The notes under the pieces were generated by a model that saw nothing but the letters and a program-made list of their open reading frames with translations, did not search any database and was not told the DNA's origin. Below are positions 32,556 to 41,408 of a stretch of 64,000 bases of DNA, one piece after another; the stretch's first letter is position 1; every line of letters starts with the position of its first letter. This stretch comes from an uncultured Bacteroidales bacterium. Lineage in GTDB: Bacteria; Bacteroidota; Bacteroidia; Bacteroidales; Paludibacteraceae. The position numbers and the translations under genes are program-made. The DNA is taken from positions 248,001 to 312,000 of the forward strand of contig CALUNA010000001.1 in the NCBI GenBank assembly GCA_944321895.1, in the 5' to 3' direction.

Positions 32556-33803
32556 ATGACAATTGATCAATTTAATTTTGCCGGAAAGAAGGCAATTGTC
32601 CGCGTGGATTTCAACGTGCCACTGGACGAGAATGGAAAAATTACGGATGACACCCGCATCCGCGGTGCAATGCCGACACTGAAGAAAATTCTGAACGATG
32701 GCGGAAGCCTGATTATCATGTCGCATATGGGAAAACCCAAGAAAAACCCGGACATGAAATTTTCATTGGGACAGATTGTGGATGCTGTTTCTGAACAATT
32801 GGGTGTAAAAGTACAGTTTGCTCCCGACTGCATGAAAGCCGATGAGGCTGTTGCAGCCCTGAAACCCGGCGAAGCATTGCTGTTGGAAAACTTGCGTTTC
32901 TACGCCGAAGAGGAAGGCAAACCCCGCGGCGAATTTGCCACCGATGAAGAAAAAGCTGCTGCCAAGGCTGCCATGAAAGCTCCGCAAAAGGAATTTGCCA
33001 AACATTTGGCTTCCTATGCAGACTGCTACGTAAACGATGCGTTCGGTACTGCCCACCGCAAACACGCTTCGACGGCCATTATCGCCGATTATTTCGATGC
33101 AGACCACAAAATGCTGGGCTACCTGATGGAAAAGGAAGTCAAAGCCGTAGATAATGTTTTGAGCAACATCAAGCGTCCGTTCACGGCCATTATGGGCGGT
33201 TCCAAGGTTTCCACAAAAATCGGTATCATTGAAAACCTGATGGACAAGGTGGACAACCTGATTTTGTGCGGCGGAATGACCTACACTTTTGCAAAAGCAC
33301 AAGGCGGCAAGGTAGGCCAGTCCATTTGCGAAGATGACAAGCTGGATTTGGCATTGGATATCATAGCCAAAGCCAAGGCCAAAGGCGTAAATCTGATTCT
33401 GGGTACTGACTGTGTGGCTGCCGATTCGTTCTCGAACGATGCGAAAACGCAGATTGTTCCGGCCAACAACATTCCTGACGGCTGGGAAGGCCTGGATGCT
33501 GGTCCGGAAACCCGCAAGGCTTTTGCTGCCGCCATTGAAGGTGCCAAAACCATTCTGTGGAACGGTCCTGCCGGCGTGTTCGAATTTGACAACTTTACGG
33601 CCGGTTCACGTGCCATTGCCGAGGCCATTGCCAAGGCTACAGCCAACGGTGCATTCTCATTGATTGGCGGCGGTGATTCAGTAGCTTGTATCAACAAGTT
33701 CGGCATGGCCGACCAAGTTTCTTACATTTCGACCGGCGGCGGTGCTTTGTTGGAAGCCATCGAAGGCAAAGTGCTGCCGGGCATAGCTGCCATCAAAGGC
33801 TAA
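32556..33803 (+). CDS. pgk: Phosphoglycerate kinase
   Basis: Glycolytic kinase that makes ATP from 1,3-bisphosphoglycerate, 415 residues. Conserved: [15 protein letters not shown] (substrate-binding Arg/Asp), [59 protein letters not shown] and [14 protein letters not shown] (nucleotide site). Preceded by an AT-rich 34-base gap and followed by a strong terminator. Confidence 0.98.
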   Translation: MTIDQFNFAGKKAIVRVDFNVPLDENGKITDDTRIRGAMPTLKKILNDGGSLIIMSHMGKPKKNPDMKFSLGQIVDAVSEQLGVKVQFAPDCMKADEAVAALKPGEALLLENLRFYAEEEGKPRGEFATDEEKAAAKAAMKAPQKEFAKHLASYADCYVNDAFGTAHRKHASTAIIADYFDADHKMLGYLMEKEVKAVDNVLSNIKRPFTAIMGGSKVSTKIGIIENLMDKVDNLILCGGMTYTFAKAQGGKVGQSICEDDKLDLALDIIAKAKAKGVNLILGTDCVAADSFSNDAKTQIVPANNIPDGWEGLDAGPETRKAFAAAIEGAKTILWNGPAGVFEFDNFTAGSRAIAEAIAKATANGAFSLIGGGDSVACINKFGMADQVSYISTGGGALLEAIEGKVLPGIAAIKG

Positions 33804-33822
33804 ACAGCCCGTCTGAAATCTG

Positions 33823-33867
33823 AAAAAGCGGATGCGACCGAATAAACCGGTTGTATCCGCTTTTTTT
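33823..33867 (+). terminator. Terminator of pgk
   Basis: AAAAAGCGGAT (33823-33833) pairs with ATCCGC followed by seven T (33855-33867); an inner ACCG/CGGT pair extends it. It lies about 20 bases past the pgk stop. Confidence 0.9.
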
Positions 33868-34153
33868 GTGCTTTGTGGTGTCTTGCAGGGGATACAGCTC
33901 GTCAGTTTGTGCAAGCCCAGTTGCACTTACCTTGTGCCGATTGTCCGCAGCGGGTGTGGGATGGCGGTGGAGAGGGTAACAGATACCCGTCGTTAAGGGT
34001 AACAGATACTCGTCGTTAAGGGTAACAGATACTCGTGGGCAAGGGTAACAGATACCCTTGATAGGGAGTATCCGTGAGGTTCTGACAAGGGGCGTTTCAG
34101 TCCTGCCAGTTCCGCTTTAAGGATTCGTGCCGGAATATGGTGCATGGTGGGCC
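33868..34153. other. Intergenic region with repeats, no gene
   Basis: Between the pgk terminator and the BspA terminator module. It holds the 23-bp tandem array at 33974-34065. No credible ORF or promoter was seen in the rest. Confidence 0.6.
33974..34065. repeat. 23-bp tandem repeat, four units
   Basis: Units start at 33974, 33997, 34020 and 34043 and each begins GGGTAACAGATAC. The first and fourth continue CCGTCGTTAA / CCTTGATAGG; the middle two carry TACTC instead of TACCC. GGGTA-ACAGA-TACCC can form a 5-bp hairpin in units 1 and 4. The exact period of 23 bp is not a multiple of 3, so it is not coding. Confidence 0.85.
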
Positions 34154-34207
34154 GCATGGCATCTACACAAAAACCGCCGGAAACGTTTCCATTTCCGGCG
34201 GGATAAA
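34154..34207 (-). terminator. Intrinsic terminator with conserved tail, copy 2
   Basis: A 10-bp stem CCGCCGGAAA/TTTCCGGCGG (34174-34201, loop of 8) is followed on the minus strand by TTTTTGTGTAGATGCCATGC. It ends the BspA-like gene 26 bases after its stop. Same stem, T tract and tail as at 4474-4526. Confidence 0.85.
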
Positions 34208-34227
34208 AGCCCATGGCTTGCGGCTGT

Positions 34228-36327
34228 TTAGAACAGCACTTTGCCGCTTGCGCCTGCGCAACGCACCACGTACACGCCTGCGGGCTGGCTTACGGTGGCG
34301 GCGGTGCCGCTGTACACCATGCGCCCCTGCATGTCATAGATGCTTACGGGCAGTTGCTGCGGGTTGTGCAGCATGCCGTCATATACGCTTATGCTCTCCG
34401 GCATGGATGGCGTGTGCAAGTCTGTCTGTATGGCCTGCAAGTTGATAAATTCTTTCCATACATCAGCAACCCAGTATGTAGATAGGGCCTCTGCTGGCAC
34501 ATACACGGGTATGGAGCGGCTAACGTTATAAAATGCATCCGCTCCTACCGTAGGCGGCACGGTGGCCAATATGGTTATTTCTGTGAGTGCGGAGCAGTCG
34601 AAGAACGCCCAGTCTCCAATGCTTTCCATGCTCTCTGGTATGGTTATTTCTGTGAGTGCGGAGCAGTTGGCGAATGCTGAGAATCCGAAGTTTGTTACAC
34701 TATTAGGTATGGTAATTTCTGTGAGTGCGGAACAATCCATGAATGTCTGGTATTCAATGCTTGTCACGCCATCGGGTATGGTAATTTTTGTGAGTGCCGA
34801 GCATCCGGAGAACGCTGAGTTTCCAATGTTTGTCACGTTCTTGGGTATGGTTATTTCTGTGAGTGCGGAACACCTGGAGAACGCAGAACCTCCAATGCTT
34901 GTCACACCATCGTGTATGGTGATTTTTGTGAGTGCGGAGCATCCGGAGAACGCCGAGTTTCCAATGCTTGTCGCACCATCGGGTATGTTCACTTGCGTGA
35001 GTGCGGAACAGTTCCAGAACGCAGCGTCTCCAATGCTTGTTATGTCATCGGGTATGGTAATTTCTGTAAGTGCCGAGCAATTGTAAAATGCATAATTTCC
35101 AATGTTTTCTATACCTTCTGTCAAAATGGCTATCAATATGTATCCGCTATACAAACTACTCCATGTCGGCGGGTTATCATAGCCATAATCATACATGCTC
35201 CCTGTGCCGGAAATGGTGAGCGTGCCGGTTTCAATGATGAGTTCCCAAGTCAGATTGTCGCCGCACGTGCCGGTTATTTTTCCGTCCATGATTTGGAACA
35301 GGATTTGCCAGTTTGGATCGGCTTTGTACAAGTCTTCACTTCCTGCCGGAATATTCAGTCGGATATCTTTGTGTACGCCATTGAACGTATTGCTTGCTAT
35401 TGCCGGAGGAATCAGAGCTTCTACGTTCAGTACGACCAGGTTGCAACAACCGGCAAAAGATGATTCGCCTATGCCGATTACGCTTGCAGGTATGGTTACT
35501 CCCGTTAGTTCTACACAATCCATGAATGCTTCGTCTGCAATTACCCGTGTGCCATCCGTTATGGTATAGTCTCCACTTATTCCCGTATTGGCTTGTATCA
35601 GATAGTCGTTTATATATAGCACATTGCTTGTCCAATTGTTCTCATTGTTATAAAGTGCTGTGTTGTAAAACGCTATACAGCCAATGTATTCTACTCCATC
35701 CCCTATGTTCACTTGTTCGAGTGCTGTACAGTGTGCAAAAGCCGCATATCCAATTTTTTTTACCCCATTAGGAATGGTTATGTGCGTAAGTGAAGAACAT
35801 TGGTTGAACGCTTGTATTCCGATGCTTGTCACGCTATTAGGGATATTTATATCTGTAAGCGCGGAGCAGCCACTGAATACTGCATCCTCAATGCTTGTTA
35901 TATTTTCAGGGATGATTATTTGCGTAAGTGCTGTACACCAATAGAACGCCGACTCTCCAATACTTGTTACGCTATTGGGTATGTTCACTTGCGTGAGTGC
36001 GGAACAGTTCCAGAACGCAGCGTCTCCAATGCTTGTCACGCTCTCGGGTATGGTCACTTGCGTGAGTGAGGAGCACTCGGAGAAGGCCGCGTATCCAATG
36101 CTTGTCACGCAGTAAGTCGTGCCGTTGTAACTTACGGTTTCGGGAATGGTTACCGCGCCGGGCAGGGAACTGTAATTGTTGGAATCCCAATAATATTCAT
36201 ACGTAACTTCCACGGTCTTGGCGTTTTCGTCGGTAATGTTGTAATACAAATCACCGGCTTTGAAATCGTATGCCCATGCGCTTGCCGTCGCTAACAGGGC
36301 AAGGGCAAAAGTAAATGCTTTTTTCAT
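34228..36327 (-). CDS. Secreted BspA-like leucine-rich-repeat protein with T9SS-type C-terminus
   Basis: Surface or secreted protein of 699 residues. The ATG at 36327 gives a signal peptide (MKKAFTFALALLATASAWA); the open frame extends further upstream without a signal. LRR_5 repeats of 22-23 residues, SIGxxAFxxCSALTxITIPxxVT, form block 1 (about 72-330) and block 2 (about 400-630), separated by a CGDNLTWELIIETG...TISGTGSMYDYG hinge. Residues 640-699 (LPVSIYDMQGRMVYSG...PAGVYVVRCAG...KVLF) fit a Por/T9SS C-terminal sorting domain. Such proteins often act in adhesion. Repeats are very similar in DNA too, hinting at recent expansion. Confidence 0.88.
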   Translation of the reverse strand: MKKAFTFALALLATASAWAYDFKAGDLYYNITDENAKTVEVTYEYYWDSNNYSSLPGAVTIPETVSYNGTTYCVTSIGYAAFSECSSLTQVTIPESVTSIGDAAFWNCSALTQVNIPNSVTSIGESAFYWCTALTQIIIPENITSIEDAVFSGCSALTDINIPNSVTSIGIQAFNQCSSLTHITIPNGVKKIGYAAFAHCTALEQVNIGDGVEYIGCIAFYNTALYNNENNWTSNVLYINDYLIQANTGISGDYTITDGTRVIADEAFMDCVELTGVTIPASVIGIGESSFAGCCNLVVLNVEALIPPAIASNTFNGVHKDIRLNIPAGSEDLYKADPNWQILFQIMDGKITGTCGDNLTWELIIETGTLTISGTGSMYDYGYDNPPTWSSLYSGYILIAILTEGIENIGNYAFYNCSALTEITIPDDITSIGDAAFWNCSALTQVNIPDGATSIGNSAFSGCSALTKITIHDGVTSIGGSAFSRCSALTEITIPKNVTNIGNSAFSGCSALTKITIPDGVTSIEYQTFMDCSALTEITIPNSVTNFGFSAFANCSALTEITIPESMESIGDWAFFDCSALTEITILATVPPTVGADAFYNVSRSIPVYVPAEALSTYWVADVWKEFINLQAIQTDLHTPSMPESISVYDGMLHNPQQLPVSIYDMQGRMVYSGTAATVSQPAGVYVVRCAGASGKVLF

Positions 36328-36413
36328 AAAACAATATTTTTGAATTTGCCACAGCAATTCCAATGCGGCAGGATTATAAAAATAGAAACGTGGAACTGCA
36401 ATGCCCACATTCT

Positions 36414-36538
36414 AACTTGGAGGTCCTGAGAAAACCTGTGAATACGATGAATATAGGAATAGCAGCCCACGCAAATAGCGTGGAAAACTACTATGCTATC
36501 TTTGTATTCACTTATGAAATTTCTCAGGTTTCCAAGTT
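36414..36538. repeat. Nested inverted repeat, 125 nt
   Basis: Left arm 36414-36445 and right arm 36504-36538 pair over three blocks: AACTTGGA, CCTGAGAAA and GTGAATAC (25 matched positions) with short bulges. Inside lie ATAGCA/TGCTAT (36459-36464, 36494-36499) and CCACGC/GCGTGG (36467-36472, 36478-36483), so the whole folds as one concentric stem in either strand. Confidence 0.8.
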
Positions 36539-36718
36539 ACAAGATAAGCATAACGCTTTTTTATGAATATGTTACGGATGGGAATTGTCCATCCGCCTGC
36601 AAAAATAATAAAAAAACTGGTTTGCAAGAAATGTCTGCCAAATCCCGGAATTTGACTTTCTCTCGTAGTGTCCTATCCCGCACCCATGCGGTGCCTGCAA
36701 GGACAGCGCGGTTGCGCC

Positions 36719-36749
36719 TTTGCCGGACGGATTTGTTTGTGTATCTTTG
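36719..36749 (+). promoter_or_regulatory. Promoter for the polysaccharide operon
   Basis: TTTG at 36719-36722, 19 bases, TATCTTTG at 36742-36749: an ideal Bacteroidota promoter. ATG at 36770 lies 20 bases downstream, leaving a leader of about 13 nt. Confidence 0.75.
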
Positions 36750-36769
36750 TGCATCGAAAAAAAACGAGC

Positions 36770-38296
36770 ATGGGAGTTGTCGTACAACAGAGCATAAAAG
36801 GTACGGTCGTAAATTATGCCGGTATGTTTATTGGCTTTTTGACGACCTTTTTCGTGCTGACCCATTTCCTCACGCAGGAGGAAATCGGTTTGACGCGCGT
36901 CCTGATTGATGCGGCCACCTTGCTGGCCGGCCTGGCGCAACTTGGCACGAACGGTTCGGCCATGCGTTATTATCCGTATTTCAAGTCCGATGCCGACAAG
37001 GACCACGGCTTTTTCTTCTGGACGGTTTTTGTGCCGTTTGTGGGTTTCCTGATTTACGGCATTGTGTTCCTGTTGGCCAAGGAAGGCATTTGTTCGGCCT
37101 TCTCGGAGAATTCATCGCTGTTTGTCGATTACTATTATTTCATTTTCCCGCTCGGCTTTTCGTTGCTCTACATGGGCGTTTTCGACACCAACGCGAACCT
37201 GCTGATGCGCATTGTCGTGCCCAAATTCATCCGCGAGGTGGTCGTGCGTGTGCTGTCGCTGGTGGTTTACCTGCTCTATGCGTTTGATGTGCTGTCGCTG
37301 GACGGCTTCGTGCTGGCGTTCTGCTCAGTCTATGTGGTGGCCACCTTGCTGGACATTGCCTACCTGTTCTCGTTGAAGCGGGTTTCCTTCAAGCCCGATT
37401 TGAAGTTTATATCCAAGCCCTTGCGGCGCGACTACCTGCGTTACACGTTTTATGTGTCCACCTACGCCATTATCGCGACCATCACGCCGAGCATCAACAC
37501 GTTTTTCATCAGCGCGCAAATGGGTCTGGCCTACACCGGCATTTACACGATAGCCAACTACATGGTTACGCTTATCGAGACGCCTTACCGCTCATTGGGC
37601 GCCATTTCGCTGCCGCATATTTCCCAGTCGGTCAAGGATGGGGACTTCGTGTATGCCAACCAGTTGAGCAAAAACATTTCCAAGCACCAGTTTCTGGCTG
37701 CCACGATGATATTTTTTGCCATTTGGACGAACATAGACCTTATTTTTACCTTGTTGCCTAACGGAGAGGACTATGCCGCCGGCAAGTGGGTGGTGCTGAT
37801 ATTGGGCGTGCAAAAAATATTCTCTTCGTCGCTGAGCGTCGGTTTTTCCGTGCTGGGCTATTCGAAATACTACTATTCTTTTTTGTTCTTTTCGGTCGTG
37901 CTGACCGTTACGGCTATCGTGCTGAACAACCAGTTTATCCCGCTGTGGGGAATGACGGGCGCCGCATTGGCTACCTTTATGGCCAATCTGGTATATTTCT
38001 CCATGCTCATAGTGTTTATATTCTGGAAATTGCGTATTTTTGTGCTGTCGCGGCAGCACGTGTCCATTTTGATGGTGGTGTTGTGCATGTTTGCCGCCGC
38101 TTATGGCTGGCAGCTGTTCGTGACGCCTCTGTTCGGCCGTTTGCCGTGGCCGGCTGAATACAGCCTGTTGCTCGATGGCGTGCTGAAAACCGGCTTGCTG
38201 ATGTCGGGTGCTCTGGTTGCCGTGTATAAGCTGAATATCTCGGATGAAATTAATGGAATAATTCGCGGACTGTTGTCCCGCTTGCATATCAAATAA
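36770..38296 (+). CDS. Oligosaccharide flippase (Wzx-like, MATE/MVF superfamily)
   Basis: Inner-membrane lipid-linked oligosaccharide exporter of about 508 residues with 12-14 hydrophobic helices. VVQQSIKGTVVNYAGMFIGFLTTFFVLTHFLTQEEIGLTRVLIDAATLLAGLAQLG is the typical polysaccharide-biosynthesis start with an N-terminal amphipathic helix. The frame runs upstream to 36668, but the ATG at 36770 sits behind the promoter. First gene of the wzx-YfhO-methyltransferase-GT2 operon, consistent with surface-glycan assembly. Confidence 0.88.
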   Translation: MGVVVQQSIKGTVVNYAGMFIGFLTTFFVLTHFLTQEEIGLTRVLIDAATLLAGLAQLGTNGSAMRYYPYFKSDADKDHGFFFWTVFVPFVGFLIYGIVFLLAKEGICSAFSENSSLFVDYYYFIFPLGFSLLYMGVFDTNANLLMRIVVPKFIREVVVRVLSLVVYLLYAFDVLSLDGFVLAFCSVYVVATLLDIAYLFSLKRVSFKPDLKFISKPLRRDYLRYTFYVSTYAIIATITPSINTFFISAQMGLAYTGIYTIANYMVTLIETPYRSLGAISLPHISQSVKDGDFVYANQLSKNISKHQFLAATMIFFAIWTNIDLIFTLLPNGEDYAAGKWVVLILGVQKIFSSSLSVGFSVLGYSKYYYSFLFFSVVLTVTAIVLNNQFIPLWGMTGAALATFMANLVYFSMLIVFIFWKLRIFVLSRQHVSILMVVLCMFAAAYGWQLFVTPLFGRLPWPAEYSLLLDGVLKTGLLMSGALVAVYKLNISDEINGIIRGLLSRLHIK

Positions 38297-38299
38297 AGT

Positions 38300-40759
38300 A
38301 TGAACAAACAGATTATTTACAAGTATGCGCCTTATGCGGTTGCCTTGGTTGTTTTCATCCTGATTGTGGTGTGGTATTGCTCGCCCATGTTGTCGGGCAA
38401 GGTGCTTTACCAGCCGGACACGAACAACTGGAAGGGCATGTCGCATGAGATTCTGGAATACAAGGAAAAAACGGGGGAAACAACTTATTGGACCAACTCC
38501 ATGTTCGGCGGCATGCCGGCCTACCAGATTTCGAGTGAGCCGCCCTCGCGTGCGTGGCTGAAAGCGATTTCGCAAATTCCGTATTTGGTATTCCCATCGC
38601 CTATGGTTACGCTGTTGGGCTATTTTATAGGCTTTTTCATCATGCTGCGGGCATTCGGCGTGAACAAATGGCTGTCTATTGCGGGTGCTATCGCCATTGC
38701 CCTGTCGTCTTATTTTTTCATTATCGTGGCGGCCGGGCATAATTCCAAGGCACTGACGCTCGGTTACCTTGCGCCTGTCATTGGTGGTTTTTTCCTGATT
38801 TTCCGCAAGCGGTATTTTTGGGGCATTTCGCTAACCATGCTGTTTACGGCCATCGGCTTTATGCTGCATCCGCAAATGTCATATTACATCATGTTGATGC
38901 TGGCGGTGTTCGGCATTGCGGAGATTGTGATACACGTCCGTGAAAAGCGCGTGCGCGATTTGGTGGTGGGCGTGCTGTTGTTCGCCGCTTCGTGGGCGGT
39001 CGGCATCGGGACGGGCTACAGCACCTTGCGTTCCAATATGGAATACATGAAGGAGACCATACGCGGCGGCCATTCGGAAATAGAAAAAGTGGACGAGCGG
39101 CAAAACAACTCGTCGGGCTTGAGCCTTGAATATGCCACGCAGTGGAGCTACGGCATACCGGAAACGTTCACGTTGATGATTCCCGATTTCATGGGCGGTT
39201 CGTCCAACTATCCCGTAGGCAAGGATTCCGGCATTTATGAGGAGATGGTGGCGCAGGGCATTCCGTCCCGTAATGCGGAAGCCTTTTGCGAGGCTCTGCC
39301 GATGTATTGGGGCGACCAGCCTTTCACATCGGGGCCTGTCTATGTGGGGGCCATCGTCTGCTTCCTGTTTGTGCTGGGGCTGTTTCTGGTCAAAGGGCCT
39401 TACAAATGGGCGTTGCTGGCGGCCACGCTCTTTTCCATATTCCTGTCGTGGGGACACAATATGATGTGGCTCACGGAGCTGTTTTTCAATTATTTCCCCA
39501 TGTATGACAAATTCCGCGCGGTATCGTCCATTCTTGTGGTGGCCGAAATTACCATGCCGCTGCTGGGATTCCTGGCCTTGAAAGCCATCATGGAAAAGCA
39601 GGTCGCCCGTGAGGCTGTGCTGCGTGCCATTTACTATTCTGCCGGCATAACGGGCGGTTTGTGCATGGTGCTGTGGCTGTTCGGCGGTTCGCTGTTCGAT
39701 TTCCGCGGGGCCGGCGATGGGCAAATGTTCGCACAGTTGCCCGATTGGCTCTCGGAAGCGATTGTGGCCGAACGGGCCGCCATGTTACGCGGCGATGCCT
39801 TGCGCTCGTTGGTATTCATCTTGCTTGGGGCTGGCGTCTTGTGGTTGTATGTGCAGGAAAAACTGAAAATCGGAATGTTCACGGCTTTGTTGGGCGTGTT
39901 GCTGCTGACTGACATGTTGCCGGTGGACAAGCGTTTCTTCAACAACGACAACTTTGTCTTGCCCAAGGATGACAAAAACTATTTTGCCATGCAGCCTTAC
40001 GAAAAACAGTTGTTGGCCGACCCAGACCCCAATTTCCGTGTCATGAACATGACAACCAATACCTTCAACGACGCGCGTACTTCCTACTACCTCAAATCGG
40101 TAGGCGGTTACCACGGTGCCAAGTTGCGCCGCTACCAGGACATCATAGATCAGCATATCACCCAAAACAACATGGCGGTGCTGAACATGCTCAACACGAA
40201 ATATTTCATCGTGTCGAGCGAAGACCGGCAGCCGGCTATTGTGCCTAATTCCGAAGCTCTGGGCAATGCGTGGTTTGTGGACAAGGTTGTGCCTGTCGAT
40301 ACGCCGCTGGAAGAGAGTGAGGCTTTGCGCACGTTCGATTTGGCAACAGAGGCCGTTACCGACAAGCAGTTTGCCGGACAGGTGGCCGCACTTGAAACGC
40401 CCGCCGATTCCACTGCAAGCATTGTCCTGACAAGTTATGCTCCCAACCGACTGGAATACGCCACGCAATCGGCTCAGGCCAAAACGGCCGTATTCTCCGA
40501 GATATACTATCCGCACGGATGGCAGGCATACATAGACGGACAACCAGTGGACCATTTCCGCGTAAACTACATTTTGCGCGCCTTGGACATACCCGCCGGC
40601 AAACACACCGTTTGTTTCGAGTTCCATCCGGACGCCATATACAAAGCAGACCGCCTGTCTTACCTGTTCATTTTCATCATGTATGGCAGCATTATCGGAT
40701 TTGTTGTGTACAATATCTGGAAACACCGTCGTGCCTGCAAGGCGGAAAAGCAATCATAA
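38300..40759 (+). CDS. YfhO family membrane protein
   Basis: Large multi-pass membrane protein of 819 residues; YfhO relatives transfer sugars in glycosylation of membrane or wall polymers. About a dozen hydrophobic segments occupy residues 10-535 (SIAGAIAIALSSYFFIIVAAGHNSKALTLGYL, FTLMIPDFMGGSSNYPVGKDSG loop), followed by a soluble beta-rich C-terminal domain (SYYLKSVGGYHGAKLRRYQD, PHGWQAYIDGQPVDHFRVNYILRALDIPAGKHTVCFEF) and a terminal helix. The gap to the flippase gene is 3 bases. Confidence 0.9.
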   Translation: MNKQIIYKYAPYAVALVVFILIVVWYCSPMLSGKVLYQPDTNNWKGMSHEILEYKEKTGETTYWTNSMFGGMPAYQISSEPPSRAWLKAISQIPYLVFPSPMVTLLGYFIGFFIMLRAFGVNKWLSIAGAIAIALSSYFFIIVAAGHNSKALTLGYLAPVIGGFFLIFRKRYFWGISLTMLFTAIGFMLHPQMSYYIMLMLAVFGIAEIVIHVREKRVRDLVVGVLLFAASWAVGIGTGYSTLRSNMEYMKETIRGGHSEIEKVDERQNNSSGLSLEYATQWSYGIPETFTLMIPDFMGGSSNYPVGKDSGIYEEMVAQGIPSRNAEAFCEALPMYWGDQPFTSGPVYVGAIVCFLFVLGLFLVKGPYKWALLAATLFSIFLSWGHNMMWLTELFFNYFPMYDKFRAVSSILVVAEITMPLLGFLALKAIMEKQVAREAVLRAIYYSAGITGGLCMVLWLFGGSLFDFRGAGDGQMFAQLPDWLSEAIVAERAAMLRGDALRSLVFILLGAGVLWLYVQEKLKIGMFTALLGVLLLTDMLPVDKRFFNNDNFVLPKDDKNYFAMQPYEKQLLADPDPNFRVMNMTTNTFNDARTSYYLKSVGGYHGAKLRRYQDIIDQHITQNNMAVLNMLNTKYFIVSSEDRQPAIVPNSEALGNAWFVDKVVPVDTPLEESEALRTFDLATEAVTDKQFAGQVAALETPADSTASIVLTSYAPNRLEYATQSAQAKTAVFSEIYYPHGWQAYIDGQPVDHFRVNYILRALDIPAGKHTVCFEFHPDAIYKADRLSYLFIFIMYGSIIGFVVYNIWKHRRACKAEKQS

Positions 40760-40761
40760 GT

Positions 40762-41406
40762 ATGGACGAAGCCAAAACGGAAGGATATTACACCCAGCAA
40801 CGTGCCGACATGTTCGGTTTTGTGCCGCAGCAGGCGCGGCGGATTCTGGAAATAGGTTGCGGACAAGGCACGTTTCTGGCTACGCTTGCGCGCGATGACC
40901 GCGAATTGTGGGGAATTGAGCTGGATCCTGATATGGCGCGCCATGCCGAAAAGGTATGTCATCGCTTGCTCATCGGTGATGTAAACGAACTGTGTTCCCA
41001 GTTGCCTGAAAACTATTTCGATTGCGTGATATGCAACGATGTGCTGGAACATCTTTATGCTCCCTGGGATGTGTTGCGGACCATTCATCGGCTTCTCGTC
41101 CGGGATGGGGTGGTGGTCGCATCTATTCCGAACATACGCTATATAGGTGTTTTCATAACCGAAATACTCTGGCAAAAAGATTTCATTTACCGCCCGGAGG
41201 GTGGAATTCTTGATGACACGCATGTGCGTTTCTTTACCAGCAAGAGCATGCGCCGCATGTTCGAGCAATGCGGTTACCGCATATTGCGGCACGAAGGCAT
41301 ACGCCCCTGCAAGAGTTGGAAAGAAAAGTTGTTTATTACCTTGTCATGCGGTTTTCTGTCTGATTCGCGTTACAAATGTTTTGCCACCGTTGCGCAAAAA
41401 ATATAA
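40762..41406 (+). CDS. SAM-dependent methyltransferase (class I)
   Basis: Cytosolic methyltransferase of 214 residues. AdoMet fold: motif I ILEIGCGQGTFLA, motif II GIELDPDMARHAE, then FDCVICNDVLEHLYAPWDVLRTIHRLLV (motif IV/V). The C-terminal region with PEGGILDDTHVRFFTSKSMRRMFEQCGY is common in methyltransferases of O-antigen and polysaccharide clusters. An upstream in-frame start at 40519 lies inside YfhO; the ATG at 40762 starts 2 bases after its stop. Confidence 0.88.
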   Translation: MDEAKTEGYYTQQRADMFGFVPQQARRILEIGCGQGTFLATLARDDRELWGIELDPDMARHAEKVCHRLLIGDVNELCSQLPENYFDCVICNDVLEHLYAPWDVLRTIHRLLVRDGVVVASIPNIRYIGVFITEILWQKDFIYRPEGGILDDTHVRFFTSKSMRRMFEQCGYRILRHEGIRPCKSWKEKLFITLSCGFLSDSRYKCFATVAQKI

Positions 41407-41408
41407 GC

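Larger units (their letters stand above)
36328..36769. other. Structured divergent intergenic region
   Basis: There are 442 bases between the BspA-like gene (-) and the flippase operon (+). It contains a nested inverted repeat (36414-36538), a perfect 7-bp hairpin CGGATGG/CCATCCG (36575-36595), a GCACC/GGTGC hairpin near 36680, and the flippase promoter. A further TATCTTTG (36497-36504) lies inside the inverted repeat without a -33 partner. No credible gene. Confidence 0.6.

Noticed and set aside
33974..34065. 23-bp repeats as a CRISPR array
   Set aside because: Units abut directly without variable spacers of constant length, and no cas genes are present.
34562..35086. Plus-strand frame with repeated VISVSAEQ units opposite the BspA-like gene
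   Set aside because: Its periodicity is a mirror of the LRR repeats on the other strand; no signal peptide, start context or family match.
36414..36538. Nested inverted repeat as an integron attC site
   Set aside because: Length and the AAC...GTT ends superficially fit, but the 5' end reads TTCTAAC (not RYYYAAC) and the 3' end GTTACAA (not GTTRRRY), there is no integron integrase in the window (XerD is chromosomal) and no cassette is framed by it.
40519..40761. Upstream extension of the methyltransferase into YfhO
   Set aside because: The extension is out-of-frame YfhO coding sequence; the ATG at 40762 is 2 bases behind the YfhO stop.
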